A stretch of 64,000 nt of DNA, taken from NCBI GenBank assembly GCA_902729315.2, contig LR746272.1, positions 5,891,827 through 5,955,826 of the forward strand, in the 5' to 3' direction. Below are positions 1-10,958 of the stretch, piece by piece. The notes beneath the pieces were generated by a model that worked only from the letters and a program-made list of their open reading frames with translations, ran no database searches and was not told the origin of the DNA. Position 1 is the first letter of the stretch. Each line of letters starts with the position of its first letter. The translations under genes and the position numbers were made by a program. The DNA comes from Spirodela intermedia (lineage: Eukaryota; Streptophyta; Magnoliopsida; Alismatales; Araceae).

Positions 1-460
1 AATTTTCTTTCGCTGTGCTGCAGGGATGCCAGTTGCATTCCATCTCGGATCACGGGGGCGCTGTCACGGCCCAGAGCAGAAGATCAGCGGTGGACCGCAT
101 GGGCTACATCTTCGTCGGGTGCAGCATCACCGGGCGGGGCGCGCTTTGCTGGGGGGCCATGGAGAAACTTCTCTACAGTGGTGTTCGCTCACACCTACAT
201 GTCCAGCGCCATCGCCCCCCGGGGGCTGGGACGACTGGGGAAAACCCAGCAGCCACAGGTGGATAAAAGGGCATCTCGAGCTCTTTCCTTTCACCAGTCC
301 GTCGTCGATCGGTCACTCGCTTCCCTCACCTGTGACGCAGGACGGTGTTCTACGGGGAATACGAGTGCTTCGGCCCGGGGGCGAGGCTAGCGGGGAGAGT
401 CGCCTGGCCGCGCCCCCTGTCTGCCGTCGAGGTCGCGCCTTTCCAGACTGAAAGAGAGGG
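1..460 (+). pseudogene. Pectinesterase (pectin methylesterase) 3' end, partial and frameshifted
   Basis: This is the C-terminal part of a plant cell-wall pectinesterase, which removes methyl esters from homogalacturonan. The gene runs off the left edge. One exon starts after the acceptor ending at 23 and runs to 258. It reads GAVTAQSRRSAVD, then GYIFVGCSITGRG, then (after a frame change) STVVFAHTYMSSAIAP, then (after another) GWDDWGK. The intron is 259-340. A last exon from 341 reads TVFYGEYECFGPGA and GRVAWPRPL. These blocks match the family in order. The two frame changes fall in homopolymer runs (G6 at 151-156; C6G5 at 215-225). After AVEVAPFQ the frame runs into low-complexity Glu/Arg-rich sequence up to 599 instead of the usual short C-terminus. 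It could be a decayed gene or a good gene with homopolymer errors. The catalytic Asp region lies outside the window. Confidence 0.8.
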
Positions 461-2590
461 AGAGTTCCTGTTTAGGAAGGAACTGGAAGAACGGGAAGAA
501 CAGAGGAAGAGAAAGAGAGAGAGAGAGAGAGGAAGTGAGGAAACAAGAGAATGCAAATCTTCCTTAACCAAAATAGATGAATATAAGCTATTTATATAGG
601 ATCAAAATAGATCCGTTGGATGGGGTCCCGTGACGTCGTCTCCACCGTAGTTTTAGCCGTTTCTATATTTAACTCCGGGTACGCGTTCGCCGATGACTGG
701 GCGAGAGTTTAAATCTTTCCTGATTGTTGGCGATGTTTGATTGGCTGGGACGACGGTTATGATGTTTACAAGGGACGCGTTGTTGTTGAAAACCTTATGC
801 GTTAACACTAACCACCTCGATGATCGATGGCGAGGCGTGGCTCAGCCTGCCTCCCACCCACTCCAGGAACTCTTCCGCCGAGGCTGCGGTGGTGCCGCTC
901 CCCCGAGGAGCTCACGCCTAGACATGGAGGAAGAAGCCCTCTGCAGATTGGCTACGTGGATGTGTGAACAGCAGTAGTCTCTCCATATTATCGGCTATGC
1001 TTCTAGTAGAAGTCAAGTCACCGGAATTTATACATACAGAATAACTGTAAACCAATCCGAATCCCTTAATCTAGCTTCATTTGACCTCAAGAATCCCTCC
1101 CCCCCTTCCTGCTCCATCAATTTCTTCTCACGAAGAATGAATTGGAGACTGTTTAACTTTAAAGAAGGCGAACGTTTTAATTTCCTGCAAGAGCTAAAAC
1201 CCGTCTAGCCCTCTCTCCGAGGATCTCAGGGAATGATGAAGGTTGAGCGGCTAGAAAGAGAGATTCTTGAGCGTATCAATCGAAACCTATTAGTAAACTT
1301 AGACCGGTATGATCGAAAAGCCCTATAAATTCTTCAAAAACCTCTCTTCTACGCCTCCGCCTACGTCCTTCTCATCTCCGCGTGAGTATACGAATAAGCA
1401 CGTGCTAAACCTGCTTGTCTTTACAGTAGGATTGCAATCATAATTTGTCTTTACAGTAGAATGAATGGAATTTATTGTCAATTATCTGACACTAACAATC
1501 GTAGATTGCCTTAATGATGCCATGAAGGGCAATCATGAAATAATTTTACTTACAAGAACTTGTGAACAGAATAATGATCAGACATATTTCAACAAAAAGC
1601 GCTTAAATGGAGATTAAACATTTTTTAAATCTACATTTAATACATAAGTCAAAAAGGTTTTAATATTAACTACAGCTTCTCTTGGATTCGCCAATTAATC
1701 AGTTTGCTATGTTTGGTTTGGCTGGAGACGTCTTGTGGCTTGGACTGGGAAAAAAAGTTAACAAAATGAACTCCAAGATAGCCCCTTGAAGCCTAGGCTA
1801 TGCCCGCGACCGGGGAAGGAAGAGGGGTGGGGGGCGGGGGGGGGGGGGCGTTGTGTGCGAAGTTCAGGGCCACCCGAGATACGGCCCCGGCCGGGGCTGG
1901 TTCTAAACATACGTGACCCACTGACCCAACGTTAGGCCTCTTCATTCCAAAATAAACTCAGTTGGGTCCGCAATTCGGGCCATCGCTGTGTTTCCACGCC
2001 TGATATTCGTCGAGTATTATTGTGTACTGCTGCCGGGGCTGGTTCTAAGCATACGTGACCCACTGACCCAACGCTAGCCCTATTCATTCTAAATAAACTA
2101 AGTTGGGTCCGCAATTCGGACCATCGCTGTGTTTCTACGCCTGATATTCGTCGAGTATTATTGTGTACTGCTTCCCTCCCCCCACTGAAACTTAGGATGC
2201 AAAGCACTCAACGAACAACCCCGAGCCGAGGTCAAGGCCCTCTGATGGATCTGAAGGCGACCGAATACCTTCGTGGTTTGCTCCCAATTAACACGAAATT
2301 CCCCCAAACTTTGCGAGTTTAAGATTTTTGCAGAATAAACCCAAGCCATCGTCCTTCCTTTCCCTTAAAGATAAAGGCGGGAGTTTGGCGTCGTTCGTTC
2401 TCGAGCTCACGCCCTCTCCTCGGCGTAATGTCTCCAGAGGAGGATCGAGGCAGAGGGTCTCCATCGGAGCTTGCTTGTAAGACTCTTGTCTGAGGGCCGG
2501 TTCACATCCCCACCTACTGCCGGCAGCCAGGCTCCTTGCTCCTCCCCTCTCCTCTCCCATGGTGCAATAAACTGCTGGCCGCACACTCTT
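460..2590. other. Gene-free stretch between the pectinesterase and laccase genes
   Basis: I see no supported gene here. The open frames are short and lack family motifs. It holds a GA-rich purine tract (about 490-535), a G-rich run near 1828-1850 and the 142-bp tandem duplication at 1891-2173. The right end probably contains the laccase promoter. Confidence 0.5.
1891..2173. repeat. 142-bp tandem duplication (two copies)
   Basis: Copy 1 covers 1891-2032 and copy 2 covers 2033-2173. Both start at CCGGGGCTGGTTCTAA and end in TATTGTGTACTGCT. They differ by a few substitutions and a small indel. The repeat makes minus-strand open frames that repeat themselves, and these look non-coding. Confidence 0.85.
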
Positions 2591-2591
2591 C

Positions 2592-2598
2592 TATAAGA
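2592..2598 (+). promoter_or_regulatory. Candidate TATA box of the laccase gene
   Basis: TATAAGA lies about 135 bases before the laccase ATG at 2730. A (GA)n tract follows at about 2679-2698, in what would be the 5' untranslated region. This is position-based inference only. Confidence 0.35.
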
Positions 2599-2729
2599 GC
2601 AGCTCATCCTCGCTGCTGGGCCTTCAGGGCATCAACCAGTCCACCCCCTCCGCGACCTCTTCCGCTCCTCTAGAGAGGGGAGAGAGAGAGAGAGAGAGCC
2701 CGGTCCACCTATCTGTCTCCCTGCGCAGG

Positions 2730-4922
2730 ATGGCTCGGCGAGGAGGCCTCTTCTTCGGGCTCCTCCCGTTCTTTTTCTTGGCACCCTTCGCTCCATCCCC
2801 CGCCGGAGCGGCGGTCAAGAGATATCAGTTTGACGTCGGTATCTTGGGGCCCGGCTGGGTCTCGTCCCTCACTTCCGTTTCTCCTCCGTTTTTCTGTTCG
2901 TGCGCCTTCTGACGCCCTAAAAAGCTTCTCTTCTCGTCGGGTGCAGATCGTGGTGAGGAATGTGAGCCGACTGTGCCACGCCAAGCCCATCGTCACTGTG
3001 AACGGCAGGTTCCCGGGGCCGACCATCTACGCTCGGGAAGGCGACCGGGTGATCATCAACGTCACCAACCACGGCCAGGTCAACATGTCCATCCACTGGT
3101 AAGCTCGCGCCGATAATAGAGGCTCCTCCTTCATCCCTTCCTCCCCTCATCCCCCGCATAGTGACGGCTAGGGAATGCTGTGGCTGTGGTGTTGTCACAG
3201 GCACGGGCTGAAGCAGTTCAGAAGCGGGTGGGCGGACGGGCCGGCCTACATCACGCAGTGCCCGATCATGCCCGGCCTGAGCTATGTCTACGACTTCAAC
3301 GTGACCGGGCAGAGGGGAACGCTGTGGTGGCACGCCCACATCTTCTGGCTTCGAGCCACCGTCTACGGAGCCTTCGTCATCATGCCCAAGCAGGGGGACG
3401 TGTACCCCTTCCTCCAACCCGACCAGGAGGCCAACATCGTGCTGGGTGGGCAGCGGAGGAAGATGAATGGCGGTTTTCCTTTTTAACAGTCGTCGCCATC
3501 GTTTGTTTATTATGGGTTTGTTGTGCCGGCGCTGGTACAGGAGAATGGTGGAATGCCGACGTTGAAGCGGTGGAGATGCAGGGGAAACAGCTGGGGCTGC
3601 CGCCGAACATGTCCGACGCCCACACCATCAACGGAAAGCCGGGGCCGCTCTTCCCCTGCTCCGAGAAGCGTGAGTAGTAAAGAGAAGAGGCCTCACCTTC
3701 TTCCCCCCTTCGTCCTTCCCTTCATCGAATAGAGAGCGACAGCCCGGCGGCGATGCCGAACGATCTCCCCTTTTGCTGATGAGCAGACACCTACGCCATG
3801 GAGGTGGAGAGGGGGAAGACCTACCTGCTGAGGATTGTCAACGCTGCACTCAACGACGAGCTGTTCTTCGCCATCGCCGGCCACTCCATGACGGTCGTCG
3901 AGATAGACGCAGTCTACTGCAAGCCCTTCTCCACTGACGCCATCCTCATCGCGCCCGGCCAGACGACGAACGTCCTCATCAGGGCTGACCGGACCCCCGG
4001 CCGCTACTTCATGGCCGCCAGGCCCTTCATGGACGCTCCCATCACCGTCGACAACAAGACGGCGGCGGCCATTCTCCAGTACCGCGGGGTGCCCACCACC
4101 GTGCTGCCTTCTCTGCCCAGCCTGCCAGCGCCCAACGACAGCGCCTTCGCCACCGGTTACAACGACAAGCTCAGGAGCCTCAACAGCCCCCGGTTCCCGG
4201 CGAGGGTGCCCCTTGCCGTCGACCGCCGCCTGTTCTACACCATCGGCCTGGGGGTGAACCTCTGCGCCACCTGCGTGAACGGGACCCGGCTAGCGGCGTC
4301 ACTCAACAACATCACCTTCGTCATGCCCAAGGTGGGGCTCCTGCAGGCACACTACTTCAACATGAAGGGGGTCTTCAGGACGGACTTCCCCGACAGGCCC
4401 CCGAAGCCTTTCAACTACACCGGCGCGCCGCTGACGGCCAACCTCGGCACGTCGCTGGGTACCCGGCTCAGCCGCCTCGCCTTCAACTCCACCGTCGAGC
4501 TGGTCCTGCAGGACACCAATCTCATCACCGTCGAGTCCCATCCCTTCCATCTCCACGGCTTCAACTTCTTCGTCGTCGGCCGGGGGGTCGGCAACTTTGA
4601 CCCCGCCAAGGACACGGCCAAGTTCAACCTCGTCGACCCTCCCGAAAGGAACACCGTCGGCGTCCCCACCGGCGGATGGGCCACCATCCGCTTCCGCGCC
4701 GACAACCCTGGTGAGCGTTCTCAGATAGAGAGGGAGAGAAAGAGAGTCTTTGCTGACGCATTGTTCCTTTCCTTCTTTCGCTGGTTTTCAGGGGTCTGGT
4801 TCATGCACTGCCACCTCGAGCTCCACACGACGTGGGGGTTGAAGATGGCCTTCGTCGTGGAGAACGGGAGCGGTCCGGAGCAGTCGATCCTGCCTCCGCC
4901 AAAGGACCTCCCGACCTGCTGA
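2730..4922 (+). CDS. Laccase (multicopper oxidase), secreted
   Basis: Plant laccases are secreted four-copper oxidases that oxidise monolignols and other phenolics in the cell wall, reducing oxygen to water. The model has six exons: 2730-2834, 2947-3098, 3201-3445, 3541-3669, 3787-4710 and 4792-4922, giving 561 residues, normal for the family. The protein starts with a hydrophobic signal peptide ([20 protein letters not shown]). Copper-binding motifs are all present: HWHG (85-88), WWHAH (His130, His132), HPFHLHG (462-468) and HCHLELH (524-530). The residue ten after Cys525 is Leu, as in most plant laccases. There are many N-glycosylation sequons. The ATG is the first before the signal peptide. 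The first intron uses a GTCGGT donor, chosen because it alone keeps phase and aligns YQFD with [11 protein letters not shown] cannot assign the exact paralogue. Confidence 0.95.
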
Positions 4923-5138
4923 AGGGTCTTGAGGAAAGTTGCAGACAGTGCCTCCCCGGCAAGGGAGCGGGGCGGCATCGAAACCTCCTCAGGAGATAGA
5001 TAAATGGTAATCTCGGTGTTTGCACGACCGAGAGGCCAAGATTTGTGTGATCCCAGACCAGTCTTCTTCACGAATGATAATTCTATTTATTTCTACAGTC
5101 ACCCCAGGACGATCGATCGCTGGGCAATGCGGAATCTG
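4923..5138 (+). other. Laccase 3' flank up to the copia insertion site
   Basis: This short stretch presumably carries the laccase 3' UTR. The copia element begins 222 bases after the laccase stop, so the insertion may have affected the native polyadenylation region. Confidence 0.4.
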
Positions 5139-5143
5139 TCATT

Positions 5144-5382
5144 TGTTGGGAGCAAAAACTTGCTCGAGGATCGTGTGAGAGAAGAAGAAGAAGAATCAAG
5201 ACTAAGATTTCAAGAACACAACATCAATACTCTGTCTATTTCGTCCTACACAAGAAGTACAGTTATAGGAGAGAGATACCGTTCGCTAAACAGTCTGTGG
5301 AACCCACGTTCCCGTAACTCCTAATTAAGCCGTTATAACTCAGCTGAGGAGAACGGTCAGGATTAATGTCTCAATGTCTTCA
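5144..5382 (-). repeat. Copia 3' LTR (left copy)
   Basis: It shares TTATAACTCAGCTGAGGAGA and the AGAAGAAGAAGAAGAATC block with the copy at 10717-10958. It starts TGTTGGGAGC and ends in CA before the polypurine tract. The two LTRs differ by indels and many substitutions, so the insertion is old. Confidence 0.85.
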
Positions 5383-6166
5383 ATCTCCCCTCTAACCCAA
5401 ATATTTCCATCATCTTCAGACATGCTCAATTTTTGACATAGTTCGTCGAATCGATCTCTCCCCAATGCCTTTGAGAGTATATCAGCTAATTTTTGACCTG
5501 CTCCACTTCAGTCTTTTGTTCTTGGAGGCAGGATTGAATGAAGTGATACTGTGTACCAATGTGCTTTGATCTGCTATGCTAAATTTGATTTTTCGACAAT
5601 GCAATTACAAATTTATTGCTTATAAATTGTTTTACCTAAGTGAGTTTCTCCATCTTCAATTCACCGATAAGCTTTGCTAACCAAATCTCTTGGTAGACTG
5701 TAGTAGTAGCATTATATATTCTGCTTCGCACAAGGATAATACAATTATCTTTTGTTTTCGTGAAGTCTAGCTATCAAATTTGATCCAAGGAAGAATTAAA
5801 ATCTGATTGTACTTTTCAAATCAGCTAGGTCTCCAACATGATCTTGATATAGAGAAATTGGTTTTTTTCTTGCAGATCATACAGTGATTTATAATACCTA
5901 TAACATACCGAAGAACTTGCTTTAATGCTGCCATGTGTTTTGATGTAGGTACTTCCATATACCAATTGAGACAACTCACTTAATAAGTCAAATCAGGTCG
6001 TGTGAATTACGTACCTCAAGCTCCCAATTATATTTCTGAACTTAGTACAATCAATTGGTGGATTTTTACTATCTTCACTGAACTTGAATTGAGCTTCTAG
6101 TGGTGTGGAAACAAAATTGAAATCTTGAATTCTACTCTATTCAAGTAATTGTAGAGCATAGCTCTT

Positions 6167-6858
6167 CTACTTTAGCTTGATCACATCTTCCTGTTGTTCC
6201 ACATCAACTCCAAGATCACTCATCTCTAATTGTTTCATCATTTGTTGTTTGAAATCTGAAATGCCTTTTTCATTTGTTCCTATGATCATGAGGTCATCCA
6301 CATAGACTTCGATTATCAGATGAGCTTCATTTGATGACTTTATGTAGATTGCATGCTCTTGTGAGCTTCTAACAAAATCAAGTGAGGTAAAGCTTTTATC
6401 TAACTTTGTATACCAAGCTTGAGGAGCTTGTTTCAAGTCATAAAGTGACTTTTTTAACTTTAAAACATAATTCTCCTTACCTTTTCTCATGAAACCTTCT
6501 AGTTGTTTGAAAAACACTTCTTCTTCCAATTCACCATTTAGAAATGCTGACTTCACGTCTAAATGATGAAGTTTTTATCCAATCTTGCCTCCATCCTTGC
6601 TACTGATGTAAAAACTTCTTCATAGTCAATGCCGAATTGTTGAACATATCTCTTTGCAACAAAATGAGCCTTGCACCGAATAATTTCTCTTTGAGAATTT
6701 TGCCTCACCTTGAATATCTATTTTAGGCTAATGGGTTTGCATCCCTTCAGTGCTTAGATGAGACTTTGTGTTATTTTTCTTGATCACTTCAATTTCTTCC
6801 TCCATAACGTTTTTCCATATTTCTTGTGTCACTACCTTTTGATATGAGGTGGGCTCCT
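6167..6858 (-). pseudogene. Copia reverse transcriptase fragment
   Basis: The minus-strand open frame 6167-6556 holds family blocks KSAFLNGELEEEVF, KKSLYDLKQAPQAWY and the YVDD catalytic box (IIEVYVDDLMIIGTN). A further in-order stretch of the region just before the RT core lies at about 6560-6858 but is broken by stops. It belongs to the element at 5144-10958. Degenerate RNase H-like sequence should lie towards 5400-6160, but I could not read it reliably. Confidence 0.85.
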
Positions 6859-8624
6859 TGATAAGTCTTCATTATCATGAGTTAATAATTAGTAAATAAT
6901 ATAGTTTTAGCCTTAACTCATGATAAATAGACTTATATTTGTGTTAAAGCATGAAAAGTGGTTTTCAGTTGATTAACGTGAATTTTTGGGTAATTATGTG
7001 ATTTTATACGATTTTTACAGTCTTAGTTTTGAGATAAATGAAGAACAAGAAATAAAAATAAAAATATTGCAAAATGAGGAAATCCGCCGGCCAGCCGGGC
7101 TCGCAAGCGGGTCGGAAGCGCAGTTGGGGAGTAGCCGCGAGCAGGGGCTCGAGCGGCTTGCTTGGATCGACAGGGGCACGTGTGCGCCACTCCCCTTCCA
7201 CGTCACCGGTAGTCAGCCGACTGTGGGGCAAGGAGTGGTCGTACACGCGAGAGGACTTTGCCTAGAAAGCTAACTTTACTATATAATCGCCCAAATAATC
7301 CGCGCACAACCGATGTGGGACTAAATCCACCTTGTTCAGGGGCGGGCGACCGCCGCGGGTTCGAATCCTCCCAGAGTCAAAATTCATATATTTTTAACTG
7401 ATTATCGCGACTTTCCTGCAGATCGCCGGTGAAGGATTAAGCAACCGGAATCGCTGGATCATCGGCGAAAATCTCGTCAACGCGATTCGCGGAGCATTGC
7501 TACTAAAATTTCTGAACGATTCGCGATAAAAGGATCGCAATCCATCGAGTAAATCATCTCCGATTGATCGACGAACAAGCCGTCATCGGGAAGAGGACGA
7601 TCCGCCGGGAGACCAGTCGCCACCTCCTGAGAGCGTACCAGATACGATGAAGAGCCTCCTCTTGCTGCGCGGACCTGAGGATGAAGCTCCCTAACACGTG
7701 CCTCACCTCCATCCAGCTCCTCTCCGTCGGGTGACAGCCGCCGGAGAGCCGCAAAGTCGCCGTTTTTCCGCTCCGCCGGGTGACAGCCGCCGGAGACGAT
7801 TCGACGACCCACTTCATTGGTCTCTAGACTTCGCGAGAAGATCTAGAGATTGCCCACGTCGTCTTTGTCCAAGGAGAGCCTTCGAGGCCGTGGACACTAC
7901 ACGACGACCCTCCCGAACGCTCAGGATTCCGGTGCATCGCCGACGCGTCGCCGTCGCGACGCCGGAACTCTGTTTTCCTGCTTTATCTAGAGATTGCCCA
8001 CGTCGTCTTTATCCAAGGAGAGCCTTCGAGGCCGTGGACACTGCACGACGATCCTCCCGAACGCTCAGGATTCCGGTGCATCGCCGACGCATCGCCGTCG
8101 CGACGCCGGAACTCTGTTTTCCTGCTTTCAATTTAATTTACGCTTCATTTAGTGATACTTTGTTGATTTTTATTTACCAAACTATACTTCGTTCAACTAC
8201 GATTCTTCCGGCTTTTACAGATCTTAATTTGATTAATTGAGTCGTCTGTAATCGCCTACGTAAGATTCGCCGGGCGGAACTCTGTTTCCGCCTGATTCGC
8301 GTTCGCCGGGCGCTGACGTCATCCTGACGTCCGCACCCTTATTTCCTCTTTTTTTTTGTGAATTTTAAATATATTTCTTTTTTATTTCCTAGTATAAAAT
8401 TCGTAAGAAAATCGTACTCATTGAGAAAAATTCTGAATAATTACCAGATATTATATTACATCCCTGTGATCGACCTGGAAAATTACCACTATTTTTGGGA
8501 TTTGTATTGAATTACAATTGATATATTTATTTTGAAATACTTCTAAATATCCGAAAATTCGTATTTTCTAGTTTTATAAATTTTATATTTGCGTGATTTA
8601 ATATACAACGACTGAGTCACGTCA
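6859..8624 (+). mobile_element. 1.77-kb TG...CA element, copy 1 (probable solo LTR), nested in copia
   Basis: The element starts TGATAAGTCTTCATTATC, ends GAGTCACGTCA, and is flanked by a perfect 5-bp duplication CTCCT (6854-6858 and 8625-8629). The TG...CA ends and 5-bp duplication fit a solo LTR. No retroelement protein is encoded. It is the GC-rich copy of a family with two AT-rich relatives at 50228-52125 and 54573-56308. It carries an inverted repeat near its TG end, a GGTTCGAATCC motif at 7358-7368 and an internal 144-bp duplication. Open frames inside it (for example 7698-8240) reflect base composition and are probably not genes. Confidence 0.85.
7842..8128 (+). repeat. 144-bp tandem duplication inside copy 1
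   Basis: Units are 7842-7985 and 7986-8128, both beginning TCTAGAGATTGCCCACGTCG. They are nearly identical. The related elements at 50228 and 54573 show this segment once, so the duplication is private to this copy. Confidence 0.88.
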
Positions 8625-8862
8625 CTCCTCATACATTAAGTGAAATTCTTCAATCTCTCTAGACTTGGTCTATGTCTTTGTATCTTCTTGGGTAGTCTTC
8701 CTCTATGGATGAAGATCTGTCTTGTTCATGATTAGAGGAATTTTTAGGCCTTGCTTTATAGTCAATATGGTCAACTTGAGTTTCCCCTACATCAATTGAA
8801 TCAATAAAAGATGAAAAATAAAGTGTGCCTCTACTTGTTTGATCAATGTGATTCTAGTCCCA

Positions 8863-9300
8863 CTAATTATCTTCTTTGAAAATTATATCTCTACTGATGT
8901 GAACTTTACCGTCCTGTAGATTATAGTACCTATAACCCTTTGTGCCAGCTTCATAACCTATGAAGATCATAAGTTTACCTCTATCTTGTAGTTTTGTTAG
9001 TCGTTGTCCGAGTGTCTTCACATGGGTCAATGAGCCAAATACTCTAAGATGGGCTATATTTGGCTTTGAACCAATCAAGACTTCATACAACATAACTCCA
9101 TCTAGGCTTTTAGTGAGAGACCAATTCAAGATGTAAACACATGTTCACAACTTCAACTTAGAGTTCAAGAGGTAAGATTTTTTCTTTCAACATGCTCTGG
9201 ACCATTTCCATGATTGTTCTATTCCTCTTTTCTACAACACCATTTTGTTGAGGTGAATAAGGGGTAGAGAGTTGTCGTTTCACTCTATGTTGAATGTAGA
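8863..9300 (-). pseudogene. Copia integrase fragment
   Basis: The minus-strand open frame 8863-9129 carries the integrase C-terminal blocks HLRVFGSLTHV, IFIGYEAGTKGYRYYN and VHISRDIIFKE. Just upstream on the same strand (about 9220-9280) the PYSPQQNGVVEKRN-type block can be read, broken by frame changes. It belongs to the element at 5144-10958. Confidence 0.85.
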
Positions 9301-9960
9301 AAGAAAAAACTCAGCATAAGTGAATTTTCCCCTCTGATTAGTTCTTAGAGTTCTCATCTTTTCTCTTTTCTCTAGCTCAATTATTTTCTTGAACTTCAAA
9401 AATATTTGAAAAGCTTCATTTTTCTACCTCAATATTGCAACCCACATTTGTTTTGAGTAGTCATCCACAACAAGGAAGTACATGTTTTCTCCATTAGTAG
9501 GAGAGATGGGCCTATAGATGTCTTCATGAACAAACTCTAATACTCTACTAGCTCTGAATTTAGAAGAGAATGGGAATGGGCTTCTGTGTTGCTTACTAGC
9601 AACATAGTCTCAACAGAGATTGTTCAAGATGTTAATTATAGGCAATTCTTTCATCAGGTTTCGGGAGGAGAGTTCTTCTAATGAATGAAAATTTAAGTGC
9701 CCTTACCTTCTATGCCATTTCCAATCTGCCTAATGGCACCATTTAAAAATAAGACAATGTTCTTCAATGTACAACTATAGTAAATATAGTCTATCTTGTG
9801 TCTTCTTCACCTTTGCTAGAAGTCTTTTGTGATGATCAGAGATAGTAAAGAAACCAAATGTCACCACCATCTTGAATCCTTGATCATCTAGATGACCGAG
9901 ACTAAGAATATTGATCTTGAGTCTAGGAGAATATAGAACATTACTAAGTTTACTTCCATC

Positions 9961-10476
9961 CTAGCAATTCACAAGAATGCTTCCTCTACCAAAGATGTCA
10001 ATGATGGATCCATTGTCAAACTTTACTGCACCACTTGGTAAATCATCAAAATCACAAAACAAGCTCCGTCTCCCTATCATGTGGTTTGTGGCACCAGTGT
10101 CTAGGTACCACATTCCTTCTTCAACCTGAGTTTCTTGTATTCCTTGCAGTAAAAAATCATTAATTTCTGTCATGAGAAGTGTGGATTCAGCCTTTTCTTC
10201 AGTATTAGTAGGGTGAGCTTTCTCCTCCTTTTTTTCTGCATAACATTCAGAGGGCATAATGTCCTATTTTGTCACAATTGTAACATTTTACCTTATATTT
10301 GTTTCGAGGTTTCTAGTTCTCATCAGCACTTCTGTCATTGCCTCTTCCTCTGCCTCGATTGCATCCTCTACCTCGTCTATGTCCTCTGTCTCGAGAGCCT
10401 TCTCCTCTTGTTTTCTCAGTACCATGTGAAAAGAGGACTTCTTTTCTCTACTGACGAGTCTTGAGCTTCTCTTCAT
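9961..10476 (-). pseudogene. Copia gag / protease fragment
   Basis: Minus-strand open frame 9961-10257 contains MWYLDTGATNHMIGRRSLF, the aspartic protease active-site block typical of copia (D-T-G-A-T-N-H-M). Frame 10288-10476 is the preceding charged gag segment before the zinc knuckle. A frame break separates the two. Confidence 0.85.
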
Positions 10477-10716
10477 AGATTTTTAGAGATCACTGACAGG
10501 GCTCATCGCTCCTTTTTTCTTACTACTGTCTCTGACTCAATAGCTTCCGACAGACTATCAGCCTCCAAGTGGAGTTGCATCTGCATTGCCCACAATGGAT
10601 AGTTGGCCTTGGACAATACTGGGAATGTATCTAGGTATCCGGCATCTCCAGGTCCTTCCATAGCATTTTCATGGTGCGGCATTGTGTCTTCTATCTGAAA
10701 CCGCTCTGATACCTAA

Positions 10717-10958
10717 TGTTGAGAGCAAAAACTTGCTTGAGGATCATGTGAGAGAAGAAGAAGAAGAATCGAGAGTAAGATTTCAAGAACACAACAAAAA
10801 GTATATTTATAGGAGAGAGGGAGAGAGTAACTTTCGCCACAGACAGTTATGAACCCACGTTTCCACGTAACTGTTAATCAAGCCGTTATAACTCAGCTGA
10901 GGAGAACGATCAGGATTAAAATAAGCAAGACAATGGAAAATACTAAAATAATGAAACA
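10717..10958 (-). repeat. Copia 5' LTR (right copy)
   Basis: It starts TGTTGAGAGC and ends GAAACA on the plus strand. It lies beside the tRNA-Met primer-binding site and is homologous to 5144-5382 over most of its length. The distal 30-40 bases of the two copies no longer align well. Confidence 0.85.

Larger units (their letters stand above)
5144..10958 (-). mobile_element. Ty1/copia LTR retrotransposon, decayed, with a nested insertion
   Basis: A retroelement in minus orientation. Its 5' LTR is on the right (about 10717-10958) and its 3' LTR on the left (about 5144-5382). Next to the right LTR, 10698-10716 reads on the minus strand as GGTATCAGAGCGGTTTC, a primer-binding site for initiator tRNA-Met. 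Next to the left LTR, 5383-5393 is a polypurine tract on the minus strand. Internal fragments occur in copia order on the minus strand: gag, protease, integrase, reverse transcriptase. TCATT flanks both ends (5139-5143 and 10960-10964, one base of ambiguity), consistent with a 5-bp target duplication. Stops and frameshifts break the polyprotein, and 6859-8624 is a later insertion. Not autonomous. Confidence 0.92.

Noticed and set aside
2917-4705. Several long minus-strand frames opposite the laccase exons
   Set aside because: They are shadows of GC-rich coding sequence on the other strand and carry no motif of their own.
7310-7380. Possible tRNA gene
   Set aside because: Only a T-arm-like motif is present. 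No acceptor stem, D-arm or anticodon arm can be folded around it.
7698-8240. 180-codon Arg/Pro-rich open frame inside the TG...CA element
   Set aside because: It repeats with the 144-bp duplication and is destroyed in both related copies, so it is explained by GC-rich composition.
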